Source: Chaetoderma sp. LZ-2023a (taxonomy: Eukaryota > Mollusca > Caudofoveata > Chaetodermatida > Chaetodermatidae). Taken from it: 64,000 bases of DNA. Below are positions 54,570-64,000 of the stretch, piece after piece. The DNA is taken from contig CM067372.1 in the NCBI GenBank assembly GCA_034401795.1, positions 13,464,940 to 13,528,939 on the forward strand. The letters run 5' to 3'. A program made the position numbers and the translations under genes. The notes under the pieces were generated by a model that saw only the letters and a program-made list of their open reading frames with translations, searched no databases and had not been told where the DNA came from. Position 1 is the first letter of the stretch; each line of letters opens with the position of its first letter.

Positions 54570-54965
54570 GGGATCTGCCCAATAGTGTTCGAGCTACCCA
54601 CCTTTGAGTCGGCAAAAAAGTCCCATAGGAAATGTATGGGTATTTTCAATATTGATTTTTGAAGCGAGACCACACCTAGCGTTTTGATCGAATCACTACC
54701 ATACTTGGAGAGGATGTTACCACTGGCGATTTGTTTTTGAATTTTTTTTTCAAATGGCCGCCAGACCTTTGCCCACTCAATGCATGGAAAAACGTCCAAT
54801 AGGAAATGTATGGGGATTTTCAAATCGACGTTTGAAGTGCTACTACACCTAGAGTTTTGATCTGATCACTACCATACATGGGTAGGATGTTATCACTGAT
54901 TATTTTCGAAAAAATTGGGGTTTTTTTTCAAAATGGCCGCCATGTAAAAGATTTGGTCAAAATTA
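54570..54965. repeat. Two to three diverged ~185-bp tandem units
   Basis: AAGTCCCATAGGAAATGTAT and CGTCCAATAGGAAATGTATG are followed in both units by ACACCTAGCGTTTTGATCGA- or ACACCTAGAGTTTTGATCTG-like, CACTACCATAC, AGGATGTTA and CAAATGGCCGCCA. A partial third unit (CAAAATGACGACCG) begins near 55028. Confidence 0.7.
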
Positions 54966-55554
54966 CCAGTTTTCGTCTTGCAAAAATGAGCTCACGATGA
55001 AAAATGTTGAAATTTGTTTAAATTTTTTTTTCAAAATGACGACCGTTCAAATGTACGAATTTTCGGGTTTTTTTTGTTTTTTTAAATGAACTGTGGTGAA
55101 AAAAATTATTTTCTTGACTCCGATCGACTTGAAATTTGCTGAACTTCTAGGTCTCATATTGACTTTAGTTGGTCTCAAGCTTAACCTTCAAACATTCGAA
55201 GGTTTTCAGGAAATCAGCTTTTCCATGCCACATATAGCATGGATCTTTGATCCGTGACTACACCTATATATTTTTCTATTAGCAGCAGACGTGTTCAATG
55301 GGGTTAGAAGAGACATTGTACTATTTCTTCATTGCCAGACATCGCAGATTTACAGTTACTTCAGTAAATGTTCTCTAGTTTCGCATTGTTGTTTAAATAA
55401 AATGTCAATTTATACATGAATAAGGATTCATAATGAAAATTCCCTAATGTTCCCAAAATTCTCGCCTTCTGAAAATTCCCGAAATATTCCAGGGAAAGAT
55501 TCCAAAATTCACGTCTTTGCAAGCCTAGGGGTGAATGTTATGTTAAAAAATTAA
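54966..55554. other. No gene recognised
   Basis: T-rich sequence with several TTTTTTT runs. The 55440-55510 stretch repeats AAATTCCC-type words (AAAATTCCCTAATGTTCCC, GAAAATTCCCGAAATATTCC). Confidence 0.4.
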
Positions 55555-55904
55555 ATTCTGATACCAGAATGTAGCGAGGCTATCTGTCATTCAAGTATCT
55601 GACGTCACTTCTTAGCCTGACGTCACAATCTACACGCCACGTACATCGCGAAAGTGGCAAAGGCCGGAGAGTAACCATTTAATGTGTATGTCCTTGGTGA
55701 ATTTACAGTTTAATAAGCATTCTGTTGAATCTTTCGAAACTAATTTGACTGTGAACGGTTGTGGTCACCGGCAGCAAAATCTCTAAACCAAATTAGCTTC
55801 AACTGAATATTCAACAGCTTAGCTGTATAGTTAACTCGAACAATACGCTTTTGGGAATTCAGATTTCAAAATGGTAAACTCAATTCAAGCGCGTGTACAA
55901 ATTG
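55555..55904 (-). mobile_element. MITE family P, reverse orientation
   Basis: CTGACGTCACTTCTTAGC, CTGACGTCACAATCTACACG, TTAATAAGCATTCTGTTGAA, the core CTAATTTGACTGTGAACGG ... CCAAATTAGC and ATATTCAACAGCTTAGCTG, then the family end expands into the 21-bp array at 55905. Confidence 0.7.
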
Positions 55905-56282
55905 GGCCGAGCTTAGCTAGAAATGGGCAGGGCATAGCTAGAAATTGGCGGGCCATAGCTAGAAATGGGCGAGCTTTGGCGAGAAATGGTCGGGCATAGC
56001 TAGAAATGGGCGAGGCGAGTCAGAAATGAGCGGGGCATAGCTAGAAATTGGCAGTGCATAGCTAGAAATGGGCAGGGCATAGCTAGGAATGGGCAGGGCA
56101 TAGCTAGAAATGGGCGAGGTATGGCTAGAAATGGGCAGGGCATAGCTAGAAATGGGCGGGGCATAGCTAGAAATGGGCGAGGTATGGCTAGAAATGGACG
56201 ATGTACGGCTAGAAATGGACGATGTATGGCTAGAAACGGGCAAGGCATAGCTAGAAATGGGCGGGGAATAGTCAGAAATGAA
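55905..56282. repeat. 21-bp minisatellite grown from the end of a P element
   Basis: About 17-18 units of TAGCTAGAAATGGGCGGGGCA. The unit is identical in kind to the terminal word of family P (GCTAGAGATGGGCGGGGCAT at 7925-7950), and the array sits exactly where that terminal word should be. Because 21 is seven codons, repetitive minus ORFs (PISSYAL, CPFLAMP) are open by periodicity alone. Confidence 0.9.
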
Positions 56283-56682
56283 TCCCTATGTTAGTTCTAT
56301 AGAAATGCAGCTAATCTTAGATTATTTTAACCATCTATAAGACTACGCTTTCTTAGAACACGACAATCGAAATATCAGTTTCTATGGAAATATGAATATC
56401 TCGATTAGTAAAATGATTATTTTGAATTGTCTTTGTTATTTTATTTTTATTAGGCTCTAGAAAAGAGGAAAATCGCACCCATTGCCATGGTAGCTCATCG
56501 AAAGTGACGTAGATCACAAGCTTGGGTATCTCTCTACTCATATCATGCATCGTAATATGATGGATTAAGTATCATTGATATATACTCGATATTGATATAT
56601 TGTGATATTTAAGCTCTATCGTAATCAATATTATTTTATATGGCATAAGCCGACTCTACAATACATCCGACATTAACACATT
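56283..56682. other. No gene recognised
   Basis: AT-rich. A GATATTGATATATTGTGATAT stretch lies near 56588. Confidence 0.4.
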
Positions 56683-56895
56683 AATGGCTAAATTTGGTCA
56701 AAAAAAGATAAATATGACCTTATTCTATGCCCATTTGCAAGCCAAGAAAAAACATTTTTGAAATTTCACCACAGGAATAACTAGCTCGTTTATCGAGCCA
56801 GTTATTCCAGTGGTAAATTTTCAAAATAGTATTCTCTTGGCCTATAAAATTGGCATTCTTCAAGACCACTACAAAGGTCAGTTTCGGCCGTTTTC
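56683..56895. mobile_element. MITE family Q, well-preserved palindrome
   Basis: CATTTGCAAGCCAAGAAAAA ... CACAGGAATAACTAGCTCG, loop TTTAT, CGAGCCAGTTATTCCAGTGG ... TTCTCTTGGCCTATAAAATT, and CTTCAAGACCACTAC. Confidence 0.75.
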
Positions 56896-57299
56896 GCCAT
56901 ATCAGAGTTACGTGAACTTACTTGTCGCTGTGATAAATTCGTTATAATAAATAGGGAACTCTTGGCAATTTTGTTCCAATCATATCCGACCACACTTTAA
57001 ACGTTGACACGGAGCAATCATTTGGATTTCGAAGCGTGTAAATGAATTTTCCATTCCCAGTTTTCATAAGCTGATCAAGAAACTAGCAGGGTAGCAAATG
57101 GGAGCATAGGACCCTGCGAGGCCCAGTTTGCTGGGTGCCGTTCGGGTAGAAATAAGTCGGGTATATATTCTCCGTCATTGCATCAGATGGTTTGTTCGTA
57201 TTGCCCTACATCATATAGCGGATAAGCTGCCACCTCATGTGTGTACCTGGAAAGACAAGACCGATACATTTCATGGGAACGAGTTAACCCTTACCTAGC

Positions 57300-57490
57300 G
57301 AAGCCGAAGCCGGCCTAAACATGCCTCTGCAGTGGTCATGGGGAATGCCCATTTGCAGTCACAGAGAAGGCTATTTTTGATAACTTACCACCGGACTGAC
57401 TGGCTCGAGAATAGAGCCAGTCATTCCAGTTGTACTTTTTTAAAAGTATTTCACTCTTGGCCTGCAAATAGCTTTCAATATGTACATAAT
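57300..57490. mobile_element. MITE family Q copy
   Basis: CCTCTGCAGTGGTCATGGGG, CACCGGACTGACTGGCTCGA, TAGAGCCAGTCATTCCAGTT and CACTCTTGGCCTGCAAATAG. Confidence 0.7.
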
Positions 57491-57750
57491 TAGATTTTCT
57501 TAGCCCCTGCTACAAGTGCTAGGCCTCAAAGTAGATCTAAGATCTCTGATCTTGGGTCGGGCGCAGGGGTGTAACACTTTATCTGGGTACCAAGCCAGGT
57601 ATTTGGAGCGAGTGGCCAACCATAGCACCAAACAACTCATCTTTCATGACAGTTACTATTATGAATATCCGTCATTGACCACTTCAGCTGTCATGCACCA
57701 AATAAGGAAAACGGTCTAAGATTACTGTCATGAGAAAGATGAACGCAAGA

Positions 57751-57787
57751 AGAAGAAGAAGAAGAAGAAGAAGAAGAAGAAGAAGAC
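57751..57787. repeat. (AGA)n microsatellite at the 3' edge of a Tx1-like LINE
   Basis: An AGA trinucleotide run, reading (TCT)n on the LINE strand, begins where the LINE 3' region ends. It is either the element's 3' tail or its insertion target. Confidence 0.8.
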
Positions 57788-57968
57788 TTTTCATATACTT
57801 TATTACACTCATTCCATTTGACAAAAACTTTAAAATATCATACGATTACATAAAACATAAAAACTCAATACAGTGTATGAATATAAAACATGAGCATATC
57901 AAAATGTATCATAAACTTCAAGATATAAGCAAAAATAAGCAACGTATAAAACCTTGAAAGATAACAAT

Positions 57969-60900
57969 TTATAAAAGCCCATTAAAAACAAGATTATCAT
58001 TTTCAATCGTGCACAAAAAACTGTCAAACGCCCAAAAGTGTTCGAAAACATCCATGGCCCCCTTGTTTCGATAAAACTGAAATTCTATTTGAATTCGTGA
58101 GTGCAATCTCGAGAAACATTCTCGGAATGGATCAGTTCGTGTATTGTCATCCAAAAGATGTTGTCTGCTAACATAGATAGACATTTTACAGTTGGACAAA
58201 AGCCAATTAGACAAACGGTGTCTAATTTTTCGTTTGGATTTGGCTGAGCATTGGGGACGACAGGGAAAACCTCTCAAATAATCAGCCATGTCAAAAACAT
58301 CGGTCTCCAATAAATACAACACGGATCCTTTTACAGCTAAAAGTAATGGCTGAATACGTGAGCACGTTAAAACATTTGAGTAATGTCCTCCTGTTCACCA
58401 CAGTGAGGGCAGTGATCATTAGGACGATAACCTGCTTTGTAAAGAAATATACCTGTTCCCAATGCTCCATGTAGAATTTTCCATGATAAATCACCCACAA
58501 AGCGTGTACATGGAAATTCGTAAAAACAACGACAATTAGTCACAGAGGAAATATCTAACAACAAAACATCTGCCCATACATTAATACTATTGTTACGTAT
58601 ACTATTTGCATAACGTTTTAACAATGACATTCTACACAATTCTTTCGGGCAGTTAGATGGAAATGATACAGTACATTTAAAAAGGTCATTAGTAAACGAA
58701 AGGTCAATTTGATGCAGGGAACTAGGGACATTATCTGGACGATTAATCTTGTGCCGCCATTCCAATCGCAAACTTTTCCATAACGTATTAAGGTTATTAT
58801 CTAGTAACCGCTTAGAATGATTGGGCAATTTATTTGACAAAACATCAACAGACACTTTCTGGTGACAATCAACAATATCAGCTACTGTAGTGATATTGGC
58901 ACTTATAAAATCTTTTAAATAAAAGGTTAGCCCAGTTCGGTGGTTTTTAATCATTCCATTTAGAAACAGTGGCTCGTGGAGAATATCCACTGTACAAGAT
59001 GGCAATGACTCTCGGGAGACAGCAAAAGAAAACCAGGATGTTAACAATGTTTTATAAAAAGATGCTACATTTCCTAGAGTACCTGTATCAAGGTCAATAT
59101 AAAACAGCTGATCATCATAATTGAATTCATGCGCTCGCTTTAGAAACCAGCTAGTAAACTTAAAACAAGGATGCGATTGACGAAAATACAGAAAATATTG
59201 TGCATAGCAAATACGAAAAGATGTAATTCTAGAATTCAGATGCACCAATCCCTGTCCACCGTCTTCTAACGATAGCGATAATAATTCTTTTGGTAGCCAA
59301 TGTTTTCCAATCCATGCAAAATTAATTGAATGTCTCTGGATTGAATTTACAAGATCTACTGGTGGATCAATGAAAACAAATTTATTCCATAATTTAGATG
59401 CAGTGAGAACATTTGTAACAATAATACGGCCTCTTAAGGAAAGGGCTCGAGATATATTGTGCCATTTGGCTAGTTTAGTAATTACATCCGATTCCATGTT
59501 TATCCAATTTTGATTAAAATATTCAGCCGAATTTCCGATGAAGATCCCAAGAATTTTTAGCCCTTTGTTATTCCACTTGATTCCCAATGGCTCGTCTGTA
59601 CGATTCTTCCATATGCCCGCCCATAGACCTTCAGATTTCTCTAAATTAATCTTTCCATTAGATGAGGCTGAATATATAGCCAACCAATTTTGTAGATTGA
59701 CAAAATCTTGATTAGATGTAACGAATGCGGTGACATCATCGGCGTAAGCAGAAACTGTCACCTTTTCATTGGTGGTATCGGGCAAGGTTATTCCCTTTAA
59801 TCCTTGATTTGAACGGAGTTTGTTTAATAACGGCTCTATGCAAATAGTATACAACGCACCTGACAGGGAACAACCTTGCCTAATACCACGTCCGAAGGAA
59901 AAAGGAGCCGACAATGAGTTGTTTATTTTAACTAGACTGTATACATCTGTATACAACGTTCTAACACATTTTGAAAAATAATCACCAAATCCAAACGCTG
60001 AAAGAGCATCAAAAAAATAATTGTGGCTTACGCGGTCGAATGCCTTTTCTTGATCTAAGGAGACAACACCAAGTGGTAGCGAAAGACAGTTAGAATATTC
60101 AACGACATCTGTTATTAATCTAATGTTATTTGCGATTTTTCGTCTTGGTATACAGTAACTTTGTTCTGCATGAATAATGTCCGGTAAAACAGTTTTAATG
60201 CGGTTGTATAAAACCTTTGAAAGAATTTTTAAATCGACGCAGAGAAGTGACACGGGTCTCCAGTTTTTCAATAGGCTAAGATCGCCTTTCTTAGGCAACA
60301 GCGTGATCACAGCCCTTTTACATGACGTAGGCATTCTCATTTCCCGAATTGATTGATTAAAAACAGCAAGAAAATCATTAGCTATAGTGTCCCAAAAAGT
60401 TTTATAAAATTCAGAAGGCAATCCATCTATGCCAAGTGCCTAATTATTATTTAGTTTGTAAATTGCGGCGGATAATTCAGATAAACTAATGGGTTTCTCT
60501 ACATCATTCTTTGAACATTCACTAAGTTGTGGAAGATCCGATAATAACACATTTTCAGATTGCTTACAAATTCCAGTATTATTATACAAATCTCCATAAA
60601 ATTCAGAGGCATAATTCAATATATCAGAATCCTCGTTTACAATTGTCCCATCAGGCAGTGTTAAATGAGAAAAAGTTTTATTTATGGCTCGTTTGTTTTC
60701 AAGATCGAAAAAGTATTTTGTTGGGCTGTCTGAGTCGTTAACATGTTGGAAGCATGACCTCACCCACGCACCCCTCGTTTGCTGCTTCAAAAGAGTTGCA
60801 AAATGTCTTTCCGTTTCTTTTAGTTTTTCACGTAATTCGCCATTCATTGGGACCTGATTGGACAATTGTTCTATCTGAGTTTGCAAGCACAAGCGTTGTT

Positions 60901-61831
60901 CTTTTAAAATATCCGCGCAGTCGCGCGAAAAACATTGAGATAATGTACAAATGTGTTTCTTTCCCATATCCCACCAATCCTGGATGCTCTCAAAGTGAGG
61001 AGCTCTTTACCGCCATTTTCCCCAAAAATCAATAATTAGATTACTTTATTCTTTCTCATTTAACAAATCAGTATTCAAGCACCAGTAAGCACTTTTACGC
61101 TTAGGCGCTTTGAATTGAACTGAGAAACAAACAATAGAGTGGTCGGAATCGCTGCATGGTACAGTTGTAGATGATCGTAAGAACTGCTTAAAAATGGTAG
61201 AAATATAAAAAATCTATCGAGGCGAGAGGAAACACCATCTGATCGGGTCCACGTAAACGTCCTTGCCGTGGGGTGTAAAAATCTAAACACATCTACAAGA
61301 TTGCGGCGATTAATTAGTGCTTCTAGCGTGCGTACAGCAATTTGGTGTGGCTCAGCAGCAAAGGTCCTATCGATTTGATGATCGATTGTACAATTAAAAT
61401 CACCTCCAATAATTATTGGGTAAATCTCTGTTAACGTAGATAGGTGAATATTCAGATCAATACATTTTACTTTTTCACATGAATCAGTCGGATTATATAT
61501 ATTAATCAAATAAAAAAACCTATCATTTATTTTAGCAGTAACATGTAAAATTCCACCGGGGGAAAACATTAAAAGTATTAATAATATGAACATCAAGTTT
61601 GGGTTTAAAAAATAACGCCACACCAGCTGCACTATTGCTAAAATGTGAAAACACCATTTCTCCCCTCCATATTAAACGCCATATAGGGTCGTCTGAGATA
61701 CTTGTATGCGTATCTTGAACAAATGCGATATCAGCATTTATTTCTGATCGTAGTTGATTAAAAAGTCTAAAACGTTTAAAAGAGTCACGACAACCTCTCG
61801 TGTTAATGGTTGCAAATGAGAGTTCTGCCAT
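57969..61831 (-). pseudogene. Tx1-like ORF2: endonuclease and reverse transcriptase, broken
   Basis: It begins MAELSFATINTRGCRDSFKR. The endonuclease motifs are FVQDTHT (catalytic Glu replaced by Asp), IYNPTDS, IIGGDFNCTI and RLDRFFI. A linker with SPTKYFFDLENKRAINKTF follows. RT blocks are VITLLPKKGDLSLLKNWRPV, VVSLDQEKAFDRVSHNYF, GIRQGCSLSGALYTICIEPL and VSAYADDVTAFVTS, with ILGIFIGNS after them. Near the C-terminus is CPHCGEQEDITQMF, a zinc-knuckle-type motif. The RT core is one open frame of 684 codons (60421-58367). Interruptions include an in-frame TAG at 60440-60442, frame changes in the endonuclease near 61550-61620 and around 61000, and another near 58340. SLDQEKAFDRVSH and YADDVTAFV point to the Tx1 branch. 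Confidence 0.85.
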
Positions 61832-62000
61832 AATCAAGATGAAAAGAAATACTAATATAGTGATGTAATACATAACTAGTTATTAGATAAAAGAGACAAA
61901 ATCAGTTTGACAATAAGTAGGTTATCAGTAAACGTATTAATTTCTGAGACTGTGATGTAACTTTGTTACGATCTTACTCACCCGTAACCTAAATGCAGAG

Positions 62001-62836
62001 TCAGTATTGTGTTGTTTTTTTCAATCGAAACATCTGAAGCATAAGTAACTTCAGGTTCGGTTGAAACTCTTTACAACGATCAACAACCTTTTTACTATAT
62101 TTTATACTTTCTACGAATATTTTCACATCGTCAAGAGAATAGGTTATGTCCCTTGATTCTTGAAAATCAGTCATGTCCGAGATTTCAGACACAACTGACA
62201 TACTGTTCGCATCTGAGCTGTCATCATCATGGTCATCAGGAAGGATCAGGTCCTGCGAGATGGGTGGTAATTCTGGATCTTCTATCGTGACGTCATTACA
62301 TGGGTCATGACCGGGCTTGAATGGTACAACTGAGTCTTTCGGCTCTAAGATCGCGATATTATTGTCTATGGCACAGATAATCTCCTGCGTGGAAATGGGA
62401 GCAGGTTCATTGATTGACATTTGTTCACTAGATTGTTCCTCTGCAGTAGCAACGATAGTATTACGTTCTGTGGGAGACGTATTCTCAGTCATGTCTTGTA
62501 CGCTATTGGGAACACCAGCGTCAGATGTAGACGCTCTGTCAACAACTACCTCAACGCTGTTATCGTCGAGTGAGTTCAGCACTTCAAAGCGATTGTCCGA
62601 CTTAATCTTAGGAGCTTTCCTTTTAGGCGACCACTGTCCGTTACTTACTGATTGAGTAACTGTTTTTAAGCAATTGTCTGTCTGCGTTATTGTGCCGTGC
62701 CTCGGAAATTCAGTGTCATTATTCACATTTGCATTATCAGACAAGTGGGATTCTCTAACGTCTCAAACTGGTTCCAGGATGTCACGAAGCGGGCATGTAC
62801 GTTGGAAATGTCCTTTTTCGTGACACGGAAAGAATA
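62001..62836 (-). pseudogene. Tx1-like ORF1, 5'-truncated
   Basis: The last CCHC knuckle, CFPCHEKGHFQRTC (CX2CX4HX4C), lies at about 62836-62795 and is followed by an in-frame TGA before the 247-codon frame starting at 62744. That frame is Ser/Asp/Glu-rich and ends YSLDDVKIFVESIKYSKKVV, CKEFQPNLKLLMLQMF, resembling the conserved C-terminal segment of Tx1 ORF1 proteins. The role would be RNA binding. The N-terminal part is missing at the junction with the plus-strand LINE. Confidence 0.7.
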
Positions 62837-63660
62837 CCATTTCATCAGTACTTATGTTGCGATGACAACATAGCCACCCTATACAGAAAATCAAATACGG
62901 AAATGGGAGAAATTACTGACTGGTTTTCAATAAACAAATTATCGTTGAATGTTGACAAAACAAATTATATGTTATTTACAAATCTCAAACTAAAAAAAGA
63001 TGAAATTCCAAAAATCTACATAAACAAAAAAGAAATTGAGGAGGCCCTATTTGCCAAATTCTTGGGAGTATATTTGGATAAACATTTGACCTGGGCCAAA
63101 CACATCGAGATGGTAACAGCAAAGGTAGCAAGAGGCATAGGTGTCATACAAAGACTAAAACCTTACATGACACCAGCTACAATTAAAACGCTATACTGCA
63201 CCCTTGTTCTTCCGCATCTCACCTACTGTAACGCTATCTGGACGAATACACACAAAATCAACCTAACAAAACTACAAAGTCTACAGAAAAAGGCACTAAA
63301 ACACTTTGCTAAACCAGCAAAGGGCCAGAATATATTCAAGTCAGAAAAGCTATTAAAACTGAAGGACATAGGCAAACTACAGATGTACACCATTGTAAAG
63401 GAGTTTCACCACAATCCATAGCCTCCAATTCCACACTAAGCACCGACATCCACAAACACAACACTAGGACAAAACACAATTTACACACTCAATTTACACG
63501 AACAGAAATAGGAAAACGACGAATTACAATGCAGCCACAAAACTATGGAACAGCACCAGTACAAAAATACGCGATAGCATATTAGACCTGAAATCCTTTA
63601 AGAAGATTGCCAGGGAATCTATGATCAACAAATACTAAATTAATATATTTATACCTGATG
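62837..63660 (+). pseudogene. 5'-truncated CR1/Jockey-type LINE, RT C-terminal part
   Basis: It starts abruptly just before the catalytic box (CDDNIATLYRKSN, a degraded FADDTTLY). It continues WFSINKLSLNVDKTNYMLF, FLGVYLDKHLTWAKHI, VIQRLKPYMTPATIKTLYCT and LPHLTYCNAIW, in frame to 63421. A frame change follows, after which RDSILDLKSFKKIARESMI and NKY-stop complete the usual C-terminus by about 63640. The 5' truncation is typical of incomplete target-primed reverse transcription. Confidence 0.8.
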
Positions 63661-64000
63661 GTCACAGATTCTCTGCTAATTAATAATAATACAAGCTAAG
63701 ACATTCCCACCACCACCACCACTATAGATAAACTAACCTAACCTAATAATTGAAGTAATAAGTCTAAACACAAACATACTTCACAGTTTACTTTCACTAC
63801 TACTACTACACCTAAATAGCCCACATACGATCAACGCATCTATCGATTCTTAACAACTCTAACTATCTCAACTTTATATTACAGTGATGAGCTCTTCCCT
63901 GCCCCGCACCACCCCACCCCACCCCCACCCCACCCCACCCTCAGTAGCACACAAAAGTCCTATATAATAATAAACCACTCCAATCTAAATTTAAATAAAA
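63661..64000 (+). other. LINE 3' region and C-rich tract
   Basis: Non-coding, rich in short ACC/CTA triplets. A C-rich tract at 63895-63940 (CACCCCACCCCACCCCCACC type) could form a quadruplex on the minus strand. Confidence 0.5.

Larger units (their letters stand above)
57751..62836 (-). mobile_element. Tx1-clade (L1-like) LINE, decayed
   Basis: On the minus strand ORF1 (zinc knuckle near 62836, C-terminus near 62001) is followed by ORF2 (61831-57969) with APE endonuclease and L1/Tx1-type RT, then a short 3' region and (TCT)n. The 5' side stops inside ORF1, at a junction with an oppositely oriented LINE fragment. Confidence 0.85.

Noticed and set aside
55959-56248. Minus-strand repetitive ORFs (SSYALPI and PFLAMPC units)
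   Set aside because: They are produced by the 21-bp array, an exact multiple of three, and no coding evidence exists outside the array.
57060-57250. Minus-strand stretch after a TTTCCAG with DGEYIPDLFLPERHPANW
   Set aside because: It could be an exon, but I cannot match it to a family with confidence, and no donor or partner exon was found.
1-64000. CRISPR arrays, bacterial operons, rRNA or intact tRNA genes
   Set aside because: The tandem repeats lack spacer structure, the coding logic is eukaryotic with splice sites and LINEs, and only SINE-type tRNA relics were found.

Overview
This window looks like nuclear DNA from a marine invertebrate, most likely a mollusc or another lophotrochozoan. 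It is AT-rich, has no dense gene packing, and consists almost entirely of transposable elements, fold-back MITEs, minisatellites and their debris. The organism guess is an inference. It rests on repeats whose ends read GCTCACCTGGCC ... GGGCCTCTTGT, a style I associate with molluscan genomes, and on the mix of CR1-like and Tx1-like LINEs, Tc1 and Ty3/Gypsy elements. No complete host gene is visible. The only convincing host coding pieces are two spliced exons of a cytosolic sulfotransferase on the minus strand (39511-39626 and 41359-41471).

Layout. 1-17212 is a direct tandem duplication of a unit of about 9.06 kb. The left copy (1-8157) enters from outside the window and the right copy (8158-17212) is whole. 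Each copy carries the same sub-repeated mobile elements, a split 51-bp minisatellite, a short insertion flanked by a 12-bp target duplication, and a decayed gene of a multi-copy invertebrate family. 17213-30900 is a patchwork of tRNA-derived SINEs, several MITE families, 44-bp and 24-bp satellites and a degenerate LINE reverse transcriptase (26300-27890).

31100-38960 holds a CR1-superfamily LINE on the plus strand. Its N-terminal region carries a hydrophobic stretch followed by a 2A-type recoding motif (GDVETNPGP). The LINE is split inside its endonuclease by an intact Tc1 element (34288-35944) with a 341-residue DD34E transposase. 39000-43500 has the sulfotransferase exons embedded among MITEs.

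43540-53215 is a minus-strand Ty3/Gypsy-type LTR retrotransposon with 1.5-kb LTRs of high similarity, gag with three zinc knuckles, protease, reverse transcriptase, RNase H and integrase. Beyond integrase it carries a dUTPase and a small membrane protein in the env position. 53216-57800 returns to fold-back elements, including one complete palindrome and a 21-bp minisatellite that grew out of a MITE end. 57750-62836 is a decayed Tx1-clade LINE on the minus strand, abutting a 5'-truncated LINE tail on the plus strand (62837 to about 63660).

The coding sequences do not form a shared pathway. What links them is mobility: the LINEs would supply reverse transcription for the SINEs and Tc1-type transposases for some of the MITEs. 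Two fold-back MITE families, called P and Q here, recur about every 1-3 kb throughout.
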